Source of the DNA: Pomacea canaliculata
Lineage: Eukaryota; Mollusca; Gastropoda; Architaenioglossa; Ampullariidae
Length of the DNA stretch: 64,000 nucleotides
Direction of reading: 5' to 3'
Assembly: GCF_003073045.1 (NCBI RefSeq)
Contig: NC_037595.1
Span: 6,002,227 to 6,066,226 of the forward strand
Part shown: positions 1 through 12,789 of the stretch, one piece after another
Numbering within the stretch: position 1 is the stretch's first letter
How the letters are laid out: each line of letters opens with the position of its first letter
The notes under the pieces: model-generated
Told to the model about the DNA's origin: nothing
The model's input: only the letters and a program-made list of their open reading frames with translations
The model's database searches: none
Made by a program: the position numbers and the translations under genes

Positions 1-1380
1 ATTCACACACACCCCCTTGAGGGGTAGGGAGAAATCTCTTTAAACAAGCGAGGCTGTTTCTTCTTACAGAGCTTAAATGTACGAAGGAAGATATAATAAT
101 GATACTAAGAAAAGGATGATAATCACACATACGCACGCACGAGCGCGTACACACACACACAAGGAGAGAGAGAACTCGAACTCTTTATTGACATCTAGTC
201 ATTACTGTCAATATCATTAGGTGAGCCTCGTTTCTTTGCATTCACACGTATACATATACTCTCATGCATTCATATGTAAGCATAAACATTCATATATATA
301 TATCTGCACACTTTAAATAAAGCGTTACATTCAGGTTCTCAAAGCGTTACATTCAGGTTCTCAAAGCATTACATAGGAATCAGGCCAATTGTTTGGTATT
401 GCTTACATTTTTACTGTCATATTTTCACTAAGACGTTTATGGAGGATAGGGTGGGTATAATCATAATGAGGATTTGTATAGCGCATTTCAAAAAGTTTAC
501 TCAGACCGCTTGACATAAAATATAAATAGACTAAATCATCAATAATTATTCACCTATATTCGCATATAAGTGGAAAGTTTTTGTCTAGCCTTCTATTCCG
601 TTTTCTGGATTTGGTGGAAACTTGCTTTTTGTCAAAGACGATTCTTAGATATGTGGCCTCTTTATTGCATCTCAAGGGTGTGTCTCCCGGTGTTTCAGTC
701 CTACTTTGTTTATTCGATGACAGGGCGAAGAGTATTGTTGAGGATTTATTTATAGATATGCCTCATTCTTACTCCCATGCCACGATATCTATCAGCTGCT
801 AGCTGCATTGTATTGAATTACATGGCTTATATATATATAATGAATAGTTGGAATAGCTTTGGTCACTCCTTCGATGAACACTACACAAATATATTGTTTA
901 AACACTGATGTGAAAATTCAACCTATGGTGGCTTACATGAGCAATCGTAGCTAACTTGAAACAGCGAGGCAGTGTCATTCCAGAAAATCACATGCCCTGA
1001 GATATTAGATAAACTATAACTACACATTCCGTCATATGGCTGTCAAGTCAGAACATACCATGTAAACACTGAAATAATATCACTGTCTGCGATATCCTGA
1101 ACAGTGTGAGTTTGAATTTACTGTACTTTCAATGGCTCCTCTGTGTTGGCTTATTGAGCTTATAAAATAATGTCATTGTCGGACAAAAACGTTATATATA
1201 TATACCTGTCATTTGTAACTTTGTCAGTGTGCTCACCCCTCCTTATCCTGTCTTTAGATACCTCTCATGAATATTCACACGGATAAATAGGCGCGCATGC
1301 AAACCAACACACACACGCACGTACTCACGCACGCATCCGCACATAAATGCAAACACACAATGATGGAGATTTTAAATATT
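1..1380. other. Gene-free flank with simple repeats
   Basis: No gene is recognisable here. The stretch holds short CA/CG-type microsatellite patches around 120-165 and 1290-1360, and AT runs near 295 and 1195. A short tandem repeat of 22 bp lies at 319-374 (two full units and a partial third). A dispersed-repeat motif containing TATAGCGCATTTC lies near 475-520. The duplicated segment begins just downstream, near 1400. Confidence 0.6.
319..374. repeat. 22-bp tandem repeat, about 2.5 copies
   Basis: Two perfect copies of a 22-bp unit starting AAAGCGTTACATTC lie at 319-340 and 341-362. A partial third copy with one change follows to about 374. This is seen directly in the sequence, and no function is suggested. 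Confidence 0.85.
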
Positions 1381-1417
1381 ATAAACAATAACAAAAAATT
1401 GCGTTATTCAAACAAAG

Positions 1418-1423
1418 TTTATT
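1418..1423 (-). terminator. Likely poly(A) signal of secreted gene A
   Basis: An AATAAA on the minus strand lies about 310 bases past the stop codon of the secreted gene. The same hexamer recurs at the equivalent place (13389-13394) past the paralogue, inside a conserved 3' flank, which supports it. Confidence 0.55.
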
Positions 1424-1731
1424 CAGAAATTGAATACTTCTTTTAGCATTTAACAGAAAGTATGTAAGTCAAAGAGGCCCTCATAAAACTTACTGCAAGC
1501 ACAGTGGCTGCGCTGCTAGAGTATTCCAGCTAAACACTACTCAGTCCAATACTCTTTTCTAACGTTCACTTTTGATAGAAAGATCTGTCACGTATGTCAG
1601 TTTAGAGAACAGGATCAGCCAAATCAACAGAGTAGATTTTTTGTAGAGAAACAAATTGTGGCTGAAAAAGAACTAAAGCCGTTAAAGCTTTGAGCGATAT
1701 CGTCGCTGTCAAATGTTGTGACGTCGGAGGT

Positions 1732-4700
1732 TTAAGGACAGCTGTCACCCTCGCTGTCGTCCTTCAGCCGGTACGAGAGGCCGCTGTAGCACTTGGACTC
1801 CTTCACCAGGCTCGTCAGACCCGGAAACTCGCGACAGTCGTCGATGGCTTCAGCGACCTTGTCACAGCTTTTGGTTGGGTCCTTGGGTGGAGCTCCTTGA
1901 CACATCCAGTCTATGCAGTTCTGCAAGTCAAGGAAGAGAGAACATGCTATGGTAACGCAGCAAAAGAAGAGAGGAATCAATAAATGCCAAATGTAATTAG
2001 CAATACACATCAAATATAAAGATTTGAAACGATAGCAATGCTGATGTAATGAAACTGCTTATGAAACTCAAACGTATTTGGTGTTTCATGTGCTATGAAA
2101 AATAATTGAATTATTTGAATGTTTTTCTTGTGCACTTACAATCACGATATATACATAGAATTCCACAAACAGAGCGTATCGTCAAAATCTTTTTTTCTCT
2201 CAGCGAGAGACTTCATTTTCATACCATGTGATTGTTTTGAGGCAGGAAAAGCGTTATTATACGGGTACAGAGATGCGTGAAACTCACGGCAAAGATTTCG
2301 ATGGGCGAGAAGGTGTACTTGCTCAGACACTTCCGGTGACCTTTCTCACCCAGGATCCTCCAGCACGCGGCGATGGTCTTTTCTCTCGCTGCGTCGTCGG
2401 GACAGAGGTTGACGAGCTTGTCCTGGCTGACTTGGCAGAAATCTTCAATTCTGTCACAAGCGCAAGGGAGACAATGAGAGGGAGCTGGCAAAAACGCAAC
2501 AAACAGAAAGTGCCCACTTCTGCTCAGAGTGTAGGCGTGAACGTTAATCTTCGGCATATGAATCCTACCTCTTATTAGGTGGTATTTGTTTTTAATCTAA
2601 TGATTGGACAAAGTGAACACCTCATTCCCTTTTCGTTCTCGAGATACACGTCTCCAAACGTCATGTACATAAGGAGGGCAAACTCACGACAGATTACTGT
2701 TATATGAATTAATCATATATACGATCACAGGTCTCCCACTGGCTTAGACCTTGACAAAGTAAACAGATCCATAAATAATCCTGATGTCTGTATTTTTAAT
2801 CTTGACCTGTTTGTATATATCTAAAATGGAATGGTCATTTCCCTCCCGATTTGGGTACATAGTATTACAAGCTTACCCAGTCGTGAAAAAAAAATTGCAC
2901 CCCACTAAACGCTTAAACCCTTTCGACAACTGTGTCAGGAGAATAACTGCCATAGTACTCAAAACTATATTGGTCAAATTCGGGGCATACTGTCACGATT
3001 ACTCGATCAATAAATAGAATTTCGGAAATTAAGCGAAAATGAAAAAATTACGCCGAGAGATTCATAATTAGTGAAACAGGAAGAGCACAAGTTACTTTCA
3101 CAAAAGTTCTAAGCTGTGACTGTATTTAAGGTTAGGATCGGTAACATGTACATGACTTTGTCTTGACTGTCATTTTGTCACTCAGAGACTAAAGACTGGA
3201 ATGATGAATGCTTCCTTTACATAGGGGCGGGGGAAGGAGATTGTTTCTTACTTCTCGTATTGGGTAATCTTGGGATTACGGAACACGTCGTATGTAATAG
3301 TGGCCACATCGTCTGACCATTGGGTAAAGCCAGCAGTCCTGTCCTTCAGAACGCTTTTGGTTGTATTTCCTGAAATTTAATTGAAATCACACAAGCACAC
3401 ACACACACAGAGTTAGAGTTTAATACACCATTTACAGAGGATGAAGTTAATAACTGTGTAAAGAAACCAAAAGGCAATCAGTTATATGGCCAAGATAGTT
3501 TTTCATGTAGTATTAAATTTGGTCAGGAGCAAGAAAACTCAATGCTTGATCATTTGTTTAATTTACATAGCATAATAAAATTCCTAAAGATAAAGAAGCG
3601 TCTTTAATTTGCATGTATTGACTATGAATATTTTAGGGCTGTCATGGGTTTGAGACCAACAAAATATATTAAAAAATTTCCCCAACTGGTTTAAGATCAG
3701 TAGATGTTTATTGGACAAATAATGTCTAAAGGTGGTTGTCTGAACTCTATAAGATATATTGGAATAACGGAATGCATAAATCATCGTTTTCTTGTGAAAA
3801 AAAATTTCAAAGCATCCCATATGGAAATCTTTCTCACCACAGAGCTGCTCAGGATACGGAACTAGTGGAACGCTGTCATCATTGCAAGTGAAGGACCAGT
3901 CAGAAGACTTGAATTTACTGCCTTTGAACTCATACAGACCAAAGCTGAATGACCAGGTATTTTGTTTCTCAGTGAAGATCACACCAAGGCCGTCATCTTC
4001 GGGAGTGTAGTTAAAGATGTCGGTGAACTCAAGATTGCCGTCTTTCTTTACAATCGGAAGCAGGGTTGTTGAGCCTTCGCACTGCAGCTCTGTCAGGTAC
4101 TGTAAAAAAATGTGGGATATAAACTCACGTCCAAGTACAGCAAACCATGTACACGAGTAAATTCTCTCTCTCTCTCGAGCATTGTCTACTGGCGACATAC
4201 ACGTGTTGTACGCTTCTGTATCTCTTTCAGAGTGGAAAAAGGTTTATTATTTTGATCTCAGTTCAAACTCAAGTACAAGTCCACATTTGCTTAAAAATAT
4301 ATTTCTTCGCCTAAAATATGTAATACTTTTTCTCTGTTTTGTTAGATTTTATTAATGGGCCATTTTTGCAAACCTCTTAACGGTGGATCCTCAGTTTTTT
4401 TTAATCTGCTTCCTGTCAATTGATTTTTTTTATTTACTTAAACAAGACAGACAGAGCGATCAGATTACAAGACAGAGCGATCAGTTTGCGAGACAGAAAA
4501 TTTTCGGTCCCTTACTTTGCCGGCGATCTTGTAGCTGGTGCGGAACTCGATGAACTTGCCGTCGGAGATCCTCTTGACACCCAACCAGGCCGTGGCAGAG
4601 AGGTAATCGACGCCGTTAAAGGTGATACCTGGGGTGACGTTGATGATGTAGTCACCGCATTGCTGGCCCTTGATAGCATTGTACTTGCAGGGCAGCTCCA

Positions 4701-5209
4701 CCCTGGCTCTGTAGCCATTAAACTGCACCAGGCGGTTGCCGAACTCGGAGAGACATGTGAACGCTGCTCTCCCTGTGTCACGTAACACACAAGCACGTCA
4801 CAGATGAACACGTTCCACATTCTGATGTCTTTTATTAGTAATTGTATAAATATTTCTGCTTGTACTACTGCTACGAGTCCGTTCTACAATAGTTTAACCC
4901 CTTATAGGTGAATTTGAACGAGGGACTGAAAGTGGTGCTATGTTATTAGATTGAAGGTTTAAAAAAATACCAAAACGCGCGAGCATAGTCTTTACCTGCG
5001 AGACCAGTCATATGAACCGTACAGCGAGCATAATAAGTAGATAATCCTGATTGGTGAACGACACGTGCAGGTATTTTTGGCTATAAGTAAAACCAAGGTG
5101 CGTATAGGCATGTTCCCCGCCCCCTCCCAAGATACACTCACGCTGCTTTTTACTCACCACCGACAAAAGCCACTGAGGCTAGAAAAAGAAGAATAAAGCC
5201 CCCTCTCAT
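1732..5209 (-). CDS. Secreted VWD/C8-like protein, copy A (6 coding exons)
   Basis: Six coding exons (5158-5209, 4516-4772, 3838-4099, 3252-3369, 2288-2450, 1732-1920) join in phase with GT-AG introns to give 346 residues. Residues 1-17 (MRGGFILLFLASVAFVG) are a clear signal peptide, so the product is probably secreted. Residues 19-190 carry C24, C46, C56, C110, C175 and C190 and resemble a divergent von Willebrand type D region. Residues 235-313 hold exactly eight cysteines (235, 246, 259, 271, 286, 291, 303, 313), the hallmark of the C8 module that follows VWD domains; two more (328, 345) close the chain. NVT at 62 and NTT at 192 are possible glycosylation sites. I do not recognise a named orthologue. 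The start is set by the signal peptide and is shared with copy B. A tissue-specific matrix, mucus, egg or plasma protein would fit, but that is inference. Confidence 0.85.
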
Positions 5210-6359
5210 GGCTGCTTGTAAGAAATCTGCTCTGCAACAGAACAAGAGAGAAAAAGAATTTAGGCCACACGATCAAGTAAAACTCTTAGCTTGAGAGTTC
5301 TCTCTAAGACTGTCCTGCATGTTTTCTCACTCTCCTTTTCAGTTCTACCTAATCCACTTTTGACAACTTCTGTTGTCATCCAGTTCCCTGTCGAAAAGAT
5401 GGCACCATTGATAAACAAAGATTAGCAATAAAACAATGTTAGCAATATTGATGCAGACTCTAATAGTATAGTTTACTAATCATTTTACCACTTATTCCTT
5501 AGTTTGAAGTTTTGGAGTGTTGAATGGGAAATGTAAAAGATCTTTGCCATGAGCTGAGTGCGTGGAACCACATGGGATTATGAATCCGGGGAAGACTCAC
5601 GGAAAGAGACAAGCACGCGATAGCGAGAGTAGGAATAGAGAAAGAGAGAGAAAGAAGGCAAATATTTTATCCAATAGGGTCATGCACCCTACCAAAGGCC
5701 ATTCATAAACTCTAATATTATTCATAGCATATTATCATATTATCCCGTTATGATATTGTAATTTCCCTAAAGCAAAAAGTCCTGTGTAGAAATAAAACAC
5801 TTCGACACAGTGTTATTTTATTACTCTTATTTTAGAAGACGACAACAAAATGTTTGGCACCACAGCAGTCTATTTAGGGGCAAAAGAGAAGAGAGAAAAT
5901 CATGAAAATATTCAAGGGAAAATGACATATATATTTACAAGATAGAAAGACCGCCCTACTTATGCAGCTGATCAAGTCTTTACTATTCTTTACTTGCTAC
6001 ACCACTGTAATACAATTATAAGGAGATAACAATCAGTAAACCCGATTCTCGTGCACAGCATCTCTCGGATTTTTTTGTTCTTTACTTGCTGCACTACTGC
6101 GATACAACTACAGGGAAATAACAATCAGAAAACCCACTTCTCATGCTCAGCATCGTTTGGATTACGATGCATCGCATGCACCAAAGAAACAATGTTAGCT
6201 TTATACAGTGAATGTTCTTACGGACTGCATCTAAATATTAGACCTCACACCTGAGGCGTCTGCACGAGAGACCGTCCTTCTAAACAACACCAGTCTCAAA
6301 TGATTACAGGTCGGATGATCACAATGTTCAAAGCCCCACACATTGCAAGTACTACTCAC

Positions 6360-6460
6360 CTGTCGCGGAGTTTCTCCTGTAGACGTGATTTCACGAGATT
6401 CAGTCTTCGACTCACCCGGATCAGGACCTGTTCTCGACAGCGGGAGGCGCGACTTTTATG
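6360..6460 (-). promoter_or_regulatory. Promoter and 5'UTR exon of secreted gene A
   Basis: A TATA box (CATAAAAGTC, minus strand) lies at 6451-6460. About 25-30 bp downstream is CTGTCGAGAACAG, where transcription should begin. A 5'UTR exon then ends at 6360 with donor ACAG|gtgagt and splices towards the acceptor just upstream of the ATG at 5209. The same arrangement and near-identical bases occur at copy B, which is strong support. Further upstream, CCAGCTGT (an E-box) and GAAAAGTAAAT are shared by both copies. Confidence 0.75.
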
Positions 6461-8277
6461 CTAGCTGGAGACAAAGAACTTTACAGTATGACCATTTACT
6501 TTTCCTACACAGCGACAGCTGGCACGTGCATACGTCATATGACTACCCAATCGTTCGCAATGTTTTCACACTCCTTGACTAATCTCCACCCTCCCCCACA
6601 ATCACTACCTCACCCTCTGACGCTCCCTTCCCCCAGATTTTCTTTATCCTTACTTGTTTAATTTGTCGTTCTCTCCATCTTCAGTGAGGACTTCTTAAAC
6701 ATCGTTGCCAGAATCAAGAAAGACTGTTCGTTGGTCCCAAAACCTGCCCGAAATAAGGGGGGAGGGTATTAAGTAAATCAGAGATTGGACTTATTTGATA
6801 ACATGCGTAGATGAAATATTTCTGCCAGTTTATTGCTTTAGGTTCGATGTTTAAAGAGAATAGTATATTATACATAGTCGGAAATTGGTACCAATACCAT
6901 AGTCATAAAATACTTTAGACTGTTAAAAAGGGTACATCATTCTGCACTGGTTTTTCTCTTCAGAGAACAATCCAACCATATGATTCGTCTCTTAGTGCTG
7001 TATTGTAGTTTTTGCTAGTTCATATATTAACGTGTACGTCTGTAGAAGAGAAAGAAATGAAATTGTGTACTGCTCATATACTCTTGCAATACATACTAGT
7101 TTTTTGTCGATATTTTATTATGCGGCATTCAAAAGATACAAAATCCAGAATTATGTAATGCCTGCGAACAACAACAGCAACAGCAGCAGCAACAACAAAC
7201 TAGACGAACTTGCACCTTTTTCGTCAAGTAGCTTTCTAATCAGATATATCCCTTTGTTGAAAGAGTTTCTGTTACTTTTTTAAACTTTGATATATTATCA
7301 TTACATAAGAAAGGTTAATCGATTATTTCTTCCTACCAAGAAACATTTTCATATTTATTGTATGAGTGAAAATAATAATAATTTACATTTTAAAAAAGAG
7401 CCCACTGGTACGTCAAATTCATCGAAATGTTGAACTGTTTTCTACTCTAAGACTTTGTAGGAACTTGTGTTTGGAAACCATGTGTTAAAGAAACTTTCCA
7501 TTAAAGATTGGCTTTGCGGTGATATTTAAAAAAAAATGATGTTGAAATTTCCTATGAGAAAGAAAGAGAGAGAGAGAGAGAGAAAAAAGTTATTGTCCCT
7601 CGCCACATTAAAGTTGGGTACCCACTCGGTATTGTTCACTTGATCTTTATGTCCAGCTGCTGCACCCTTGTTTTACTTTCGACATCTGCGGCAAAGTTAT
7701 GTTCCGCTTCACCTCTCACATTGTCCATTGACCAGCTGCTGCTGACCAAGGTTAAAAGAAAGGGGAAGGAGACAATTCTGCGATAAAGCTTTCGCAATAA
7801 TCCTAAATATTCACTACCCTAGGAATTAGGTTTCCAATCAATGCACCAGCCTCTATAGTCTGTCGATTTTCTGTCGTGAATGTTTTATTGATCAAAGTTC
7901 GTATGACCAGTATTTATGTATCCGGTACACTAGTGCGAGCTGGGACGTGACGACTGGTTACCGCTCGTCACGTGACCCGGCAAACCTACCATCGGCGCAA
8001 AACTATGTACAGACGTCTTATTCATTTGCTGCCAACTTTCATAAGAATGGTTAAACCCGTCTATATTATCCGTTACTTGCTTTATGCATTGGACAAGGCC
8101 CAGCAGGACACCTTTACCGCCGCTCTATAACTACGGCTTCAGAGTTAAAACAATGTATGCGAGGTCTGGACACGACTTTATTCCTTCGGAAACAAGATGC
8201 TTGGCCTCGAGAGACTTTTGTAAGATTTCAGGCAATATTCTGATGAGGTTTTTACACCACTGTCTTTAATAACATTT
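6461..8277. other. Duplicated upstream flank, no gene seen
   Basis: No coding exon is apparent. Bases about 6840-7015 match about 18165-18345 upstream of copy B, so this belongs to the duplicated segment. A GA-rich patch lies near 7560-7590 and a CAG/CAA-rich patch near 7170-7200. Confidence 0.5.
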
Positions 8278-8279
8278 TT

Positions 8280-9160
8280 GACGGGGTACGTATCCCGAAA
8301 GTTGGTCTTAGGCAGTAATCTGTCATCTGCACAAAAGTTTGATAAGATGATAAGTGAACAAATAGATAATGGGAAAATGTTTAAAACACTACAAGGTATG
8401 TATCAAAGTGTAAAAGTAGCTGTTAAGGCTGGATCTAGAATAACAGGCTATTTTGAGTGTGTGACCGGCTTAAAGCAAGGCTGTATACTAAGTCGTTCGC
8501 TCTTCTGTATTTTCTTATCAGAACTCTGGTCAGACTTAACCACGATGTAGAGCACGAGGTATTGATGTTTTAGCAAACCCGTGGGGCATCTTACTTTTGA
8601 TGCATGATGATGGCGTTGCCATTGTTGTCGATTGCCCTGTTAACCTTTCATGTAAAATTGACTCTCAAAATGTTTTGTATCAAATGGGCTCTAAAAGTTA
8701 AAATGTTACAACATCCTGCTGTATTTTTAAGATAGGGCGTAGTCATGGCTTCGGATCTGTATGGGAAATGAAATGCAGACGGTTGGCTATTTCCCCTGTT
8801 TATGGCCACTGTGAAAGATTTCTGGATTATTTCTGTCAAGAATAGCACGATTTACTTTTGTCTTTACTTTACATAAATATTGTGTATTATCCTGACTTAA
8901 TAAGAGCAAGCTATATAAACAAGGTGTTATTATTCGAATAAAGAAGTGTCTTGTGTCTTTTAAGATGTAACCGTTTACCAAAATGGGATCATTTGTTTTA
9001 ATCAAACCAGCATTGAACCTGTATGTCAGCAGAGGGATAATGCAAGCCTGGAAGACCTGTGCCACTTTCTGTTGATATGTCCTAAATATTTTTCCCTACA
9101 CAGATATAGTCCACAAAGATTTCTAACACATCTCTCCTATCAAGGTTCACCTAAAGTGCA
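8280..9160 (+). mobile_element. LINE reverse-transcriptase remnant
   Basis: Translation of 8280-8560 contains FECVTGLKQGCILS followed by LFCIFLSEL. This matches the conserved reverse-transcriptase block (GLKQGC-LSP-LF) of non-LTR retrotransposons. Downstream, GVAIVVDCPVN near 8610-8640 resembles the segment after the catalytic YADD box, although the box itself is not intact. LEDLCHFLLICPKY near 9040-9080 resembles the C-terminal HFLF-CP motif of the same elements. The pieces are in different frames with several stops, so the copy is dead. The tail may run on to about 9270, where an hAT element is inserted. The exact clade is unresolved. Confidence 0.7.
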
Positions 9161-9278
9161 TTGTAGCCATTAAAGCTCCCCCATATACAACAGAATGCTT
9201 TGGAATGAGAGCTCCAGATTATGCACAGCAGTAAAGTTATGCAGAATGGTTGGTATCGTGTTTTAATATGCTTTAGAC

Positions 9279-9726
9279 CAGGGATGCAGAACCTACGGCC
9301 CGCGGGCCATATCCGGCCCGCGACGCGGTGCCATCCGGCCCGCAAAACTTCTGCCCACAGTGCAGGAAATCGGCATGTTAGTAATAAAAGAAGACCTTAA
9401 AAAAACGAAAAAAAAAGGAAGAAGAAGTATTTATCCCCACGTAGGGGCGTTTCCCAATCTTTTTTTCAATTGACGAACATTTCGATTCAGTGCTCTGACT
9501 TGGTGTCTCTACGATGAGGCCGGACATTCAGAAGTTGGTTTCGGGAAAACAACTTCAAATATCCCACTAATTACTACATAATTAATGGTAAGTACAACTT
9601 GTTTCTAATAAAAAATGGTATCTGCTCTATTTTTTCTCCTTTATGTATTTTTGCGGTGAAGTGGCCCGCGACACGGCTGTCCGAAATGGATATGGCCCGC
9701 AGGCCGAAAAAGGTTGGGCATCACTG
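9279..9726. mobile_element. hAT-type MITE with 8-bp target duplication
   Basis: The element is bounded by exact 8-bp direct repeats CTTTAGAC (9271-9278 and 9727-9734). Its ends are imperfect terminal inverted repeats: CAGGGATGCAGAACC on the left, and the right end reads CAGTGATGCCCAACC in reverse complement. Both ends run into GC-rich GGCC-GCGGGCC tracts. CAG termini and 8-bp duplications are diagnostic of the hAT superfamily. No transposase frame is present, so it is non-autonomous. Confidence 0.88.
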
Positions 9727-10059
9727 CTTTAGACCCTTACTACAAAAGAAGCGATACTGATCTACAGCCAACCATTGATATTCAAGTCACCAACAGTATT
9801 TGCTGTTGAAATGGGTCAGATGGACTTCAAAACACTGAATAAATTATTAGTGCATTTTATTACACGCACTCTTATACAATTCGCGAGGTACAGCGTCACA
9901 ATAGTCACAGTAATCCGAGACTGTGTGCGCTCGTAACAATCGAACTCGCATGAAATGGAGCGGCATCTTGTGTGTGGTTTATGAATGTCAACAATACGAC
10001 CCTTGAGCGCGACGAGAGCTCGACAGATGTACATCATTCATCCCCTAACCCTCTTCCAT

Positions 10060-10660
10060 CACATTCTTTAGTTCGCTCGTACTCGGTCACGAAGAAATAA
10101 ATCAAAGGCGAATCATTATTTCTTTTTGGGATTATTTTTTAACAAAGAAAATAACCCAACTCAACGCCCCACCACTATCTACTCTCTTTAGTTCATTTGT
10201 ACTCTCTGTTATGAAGGGAAAAAATATGGGAAGTATGATTATTTTAGGGAGTATTTTTATGCCAACTCAACTAGCCACCACTGTCCAGTCTCTTTCGTTC
10301 ACTAGAACTCCATGAAAAAGATAATGAAGATGGAAAACTATATTTTATTTTCAATTTTTGTTGGCATTCCAAGAGTCCGAACCATTCCTCCCCCTTTTTC
10401 GTCCACTCGTATTCCGTTCGAAAGACAACAAGGAAGAAGAATAATTTCTTTATCGTGCGAAAGAGAGACCAACCAAATAACGTATCAAGACACTCTCATC
10501 TTTTGTTCGCTCGTACATCGTTATAAAAAAAAAAAGTTCAGGAAAAATAAACTTTCTTTTCATTATTAATGCAAGAAGAAACTCATACTCAGCTACAGCC
10601 TACCTTTTTCTTTTCATTCGCTTTTATTCAACTCCATTATGAAAAGAAAATGAAGAATAA
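10060..10660. repeat. Diverged ~105-120 bp tandem repeat, about six units
   Basis: A core resembling TTCGCTCGTACTC followed by a GTTATGAAG-like motif recurs at about 10067, 10188, 10291, 10396, 10500 and 10610, at spacings of about 103-121 bp. Each core is preceded by a pyrimidine-rich CACTATC-TCTCTTT-like run and followed by an A-rich run. Units are well diverged, so the array looks old. It is absent from the corresponding flank of copy B. Confidence 0.72.
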
Positions 10661-10974
10661 GCCTGGGATAAAACTTCCCCAAGACCGCAAGTGAAAAGCT
10701 GTTCGCAAGGGATCTGTAAGACCTACCCGAGTTGCCTGTGTATTTTTCATTGAAAACGTAATGTGCAAAAAAAAAATAATAATAATAAAAAGACGACCTG
10801 CACCACCAAACAGAGAATAAGGCGGAACATTCCGGAGAAACATAGATAATAGAGAACCTATCACGACGCGATACAGAAGTAGAGGTGGCGACAATGAACT
10901 AGAAAACGCGTCACATTACTGACCTACCGCGAATCTCGAATGCCAATTGAATTATGACGGTAAATACTTAGGGT

Positions 10975-11130
10975 TTTTTTTAGTAAAAGTTGTTTCCTAT
11001 AAAATTTATTGAAAATGAAATGATGTTAAACTTTGACATTCGATTATTTGTTGCTGTTGTCGAAGATGTGAGTACATTTGGCAATGTTTTGGCAATAACC
11101 GTCATGTCACATCGGTAGATATATACATTT
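10975..11130. repeat. Duplicated non-coding block, partner at 19190-19345
   Basis: This block shares long matches with 19190-19345, including GTTTCCTATAAAA, GTCGAAGATGTGA, TACATTTGGC and CATGTCACATCGGTAGA. It marks the far end of the segmental duplication that carries the secreted-protein genes. No open frame explains the similarity. Confidence 0.8.
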
Positions 11131-12785
11131 GCTTTAGACCACCCTTACCTCTATCACAAGAATTAAACATATTTTCACACACATTTAACACACTCTTTCG
11201 ATGAGTCTTTTTCCTTTTGCTTCGCTTCCAAACGATTCGCCTCTTTTGGGCGTTAAACATTTTTCTTGCTTTTGGGGTGGACGTTTACCGCCCACTTAAG
11301 ACGACGATTATCGTCGTTTTCCGATATTTTTATCTAGCTGTAAAGTAATAGGGAGAAAGGCCTTTCTTGATGACACGCACATTTGTCCTTTCTCTCTCTC
11401 TTGCTGGAAGCCGACGGCACTTGATGTTTTTAGATGGTGGATGGTTTTATAGTATTTTAAGGCCGTTTGCTTCGCGTTTCTACCTTCCATCCCCGGGCAC
11501 GCGAGGAGCGAAACCTCAGCGCTAACGTGTCGTACGGTGTGGGCGCCGGCCATTGGTTGGGTCTGGTTCCAACCCATTCCAGATATTGTTGCGAATCCTA
11601 GACACATGGCGTGCCTTGTTCAGTCATCTCTAGGCAACCGGTGGTGCCCGATGCGTGAGACGGTATGAAACAGAAGTCTATATGTGTATATATATTTATG
11701 GAGATTGGGCGCGAACTTGTGGGTTAATGTGCGTGCAGCATGTGTAAGTCAGAGAGTACGACAAATGCTGACATCGTTGATACATTTACCAATCCTTACC
11801 AATCCCTGCACTTCAGGAGTTGAACGCAAAGACGGCTGCAATGCTTTCATAACGCTGCTGCTTGATTTAAGATCACACATGAAACCCGATCATGCCATAA
11901 CATGTTTTAGCTCTACACAAAGTAACCGTTAAACAGGCTTCCCTTTTTCTTTTCCAAAGATCTATATCCTTTGTATGTCTGTTGTAACTCATTTCTTCGT
12001 TCTCAACCATTTACAAACGTTTCTACCATTTTTGCTTGATTTCACATTTAACTTCAAATGCTATACTTTTTGTGATTTCCAACGGCACGAGAGACTTACC
12101 ATGCAACATTTTAGAAGCTCTCAGTCGTCGCTGAAGCGATAATCAGGTTGATTTAGATAATTTATGGTCCTTCTGAATAAATCCTTTTCCATAAAAAATC
12201 TTCATGAAGTTAACCATGGGCTGTCGTGCACCTTGAATCTGCTGATCGTCTGCTCCGCAAGAAACACTTCAGAGTTACATTCCTTTGAAAGAGACCAAGG
12301 GAAGCAATCCTCAGAAGTCCGTTTCCTGGCTGGCAACCCCTTTTTGAGCACACGCCAAAACAAAATCACGCACAACTCACACAAGAAAGAAAACAGATAA
12401 ATGACTGAATAGTTGGTGGATCTTTATATCTAGCTCTATAATTATAGCCACACAAACGTCTGCAGACTGAAAAACAGATTCGTGGACTCTTTGACGTATT
12501 TGTCTATGCGGACTTGTTTCCTTTTCTTCGGTTCTTTCTGTGCTCAGAGTATTTCCCGAGATTATTAGCCTTCTTCCAATATTTTCTCTCTTATCTATCT
12601 TATTTCTCTTACACACTCTCTCCCCCCATCCTCTCTCCCCTGTCGCTCTCCCCAGTAGTGCATTAGTTTTACTATTTCCGCTTAATGTAGATATTTATAT
12701 TAATTTTATTCATTCACCTACTGATGAGTATGCAGAAAGTTCGTTCCGTGTTGAGAATATTATCTCTTTTCCTTAAGAAGCCCGA
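11131..12785. other. Spacer between duplicated segments, no gene seen
   Basis: Several open frames occur but none shows splice structure, codon bias or a family match. A CpG-rich patch lies at about 11460-11640. I see nothing else that I can name. Confidence 0.5.
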
Positions 12786-12789
12786 AAAA

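Noticed and set aside
3584-4198. Single 204-residue minus-strand open frame
   Set aside because: Only 3838-4099 is a real exon (exon 3 of secreted gene A). The rest is read-through into both introns past clear splice signals.
8787-9065. Minus-strand open frames at 8648-9065
   Set aside because: They are antisense to the LINE remnant, with no motif of their own.
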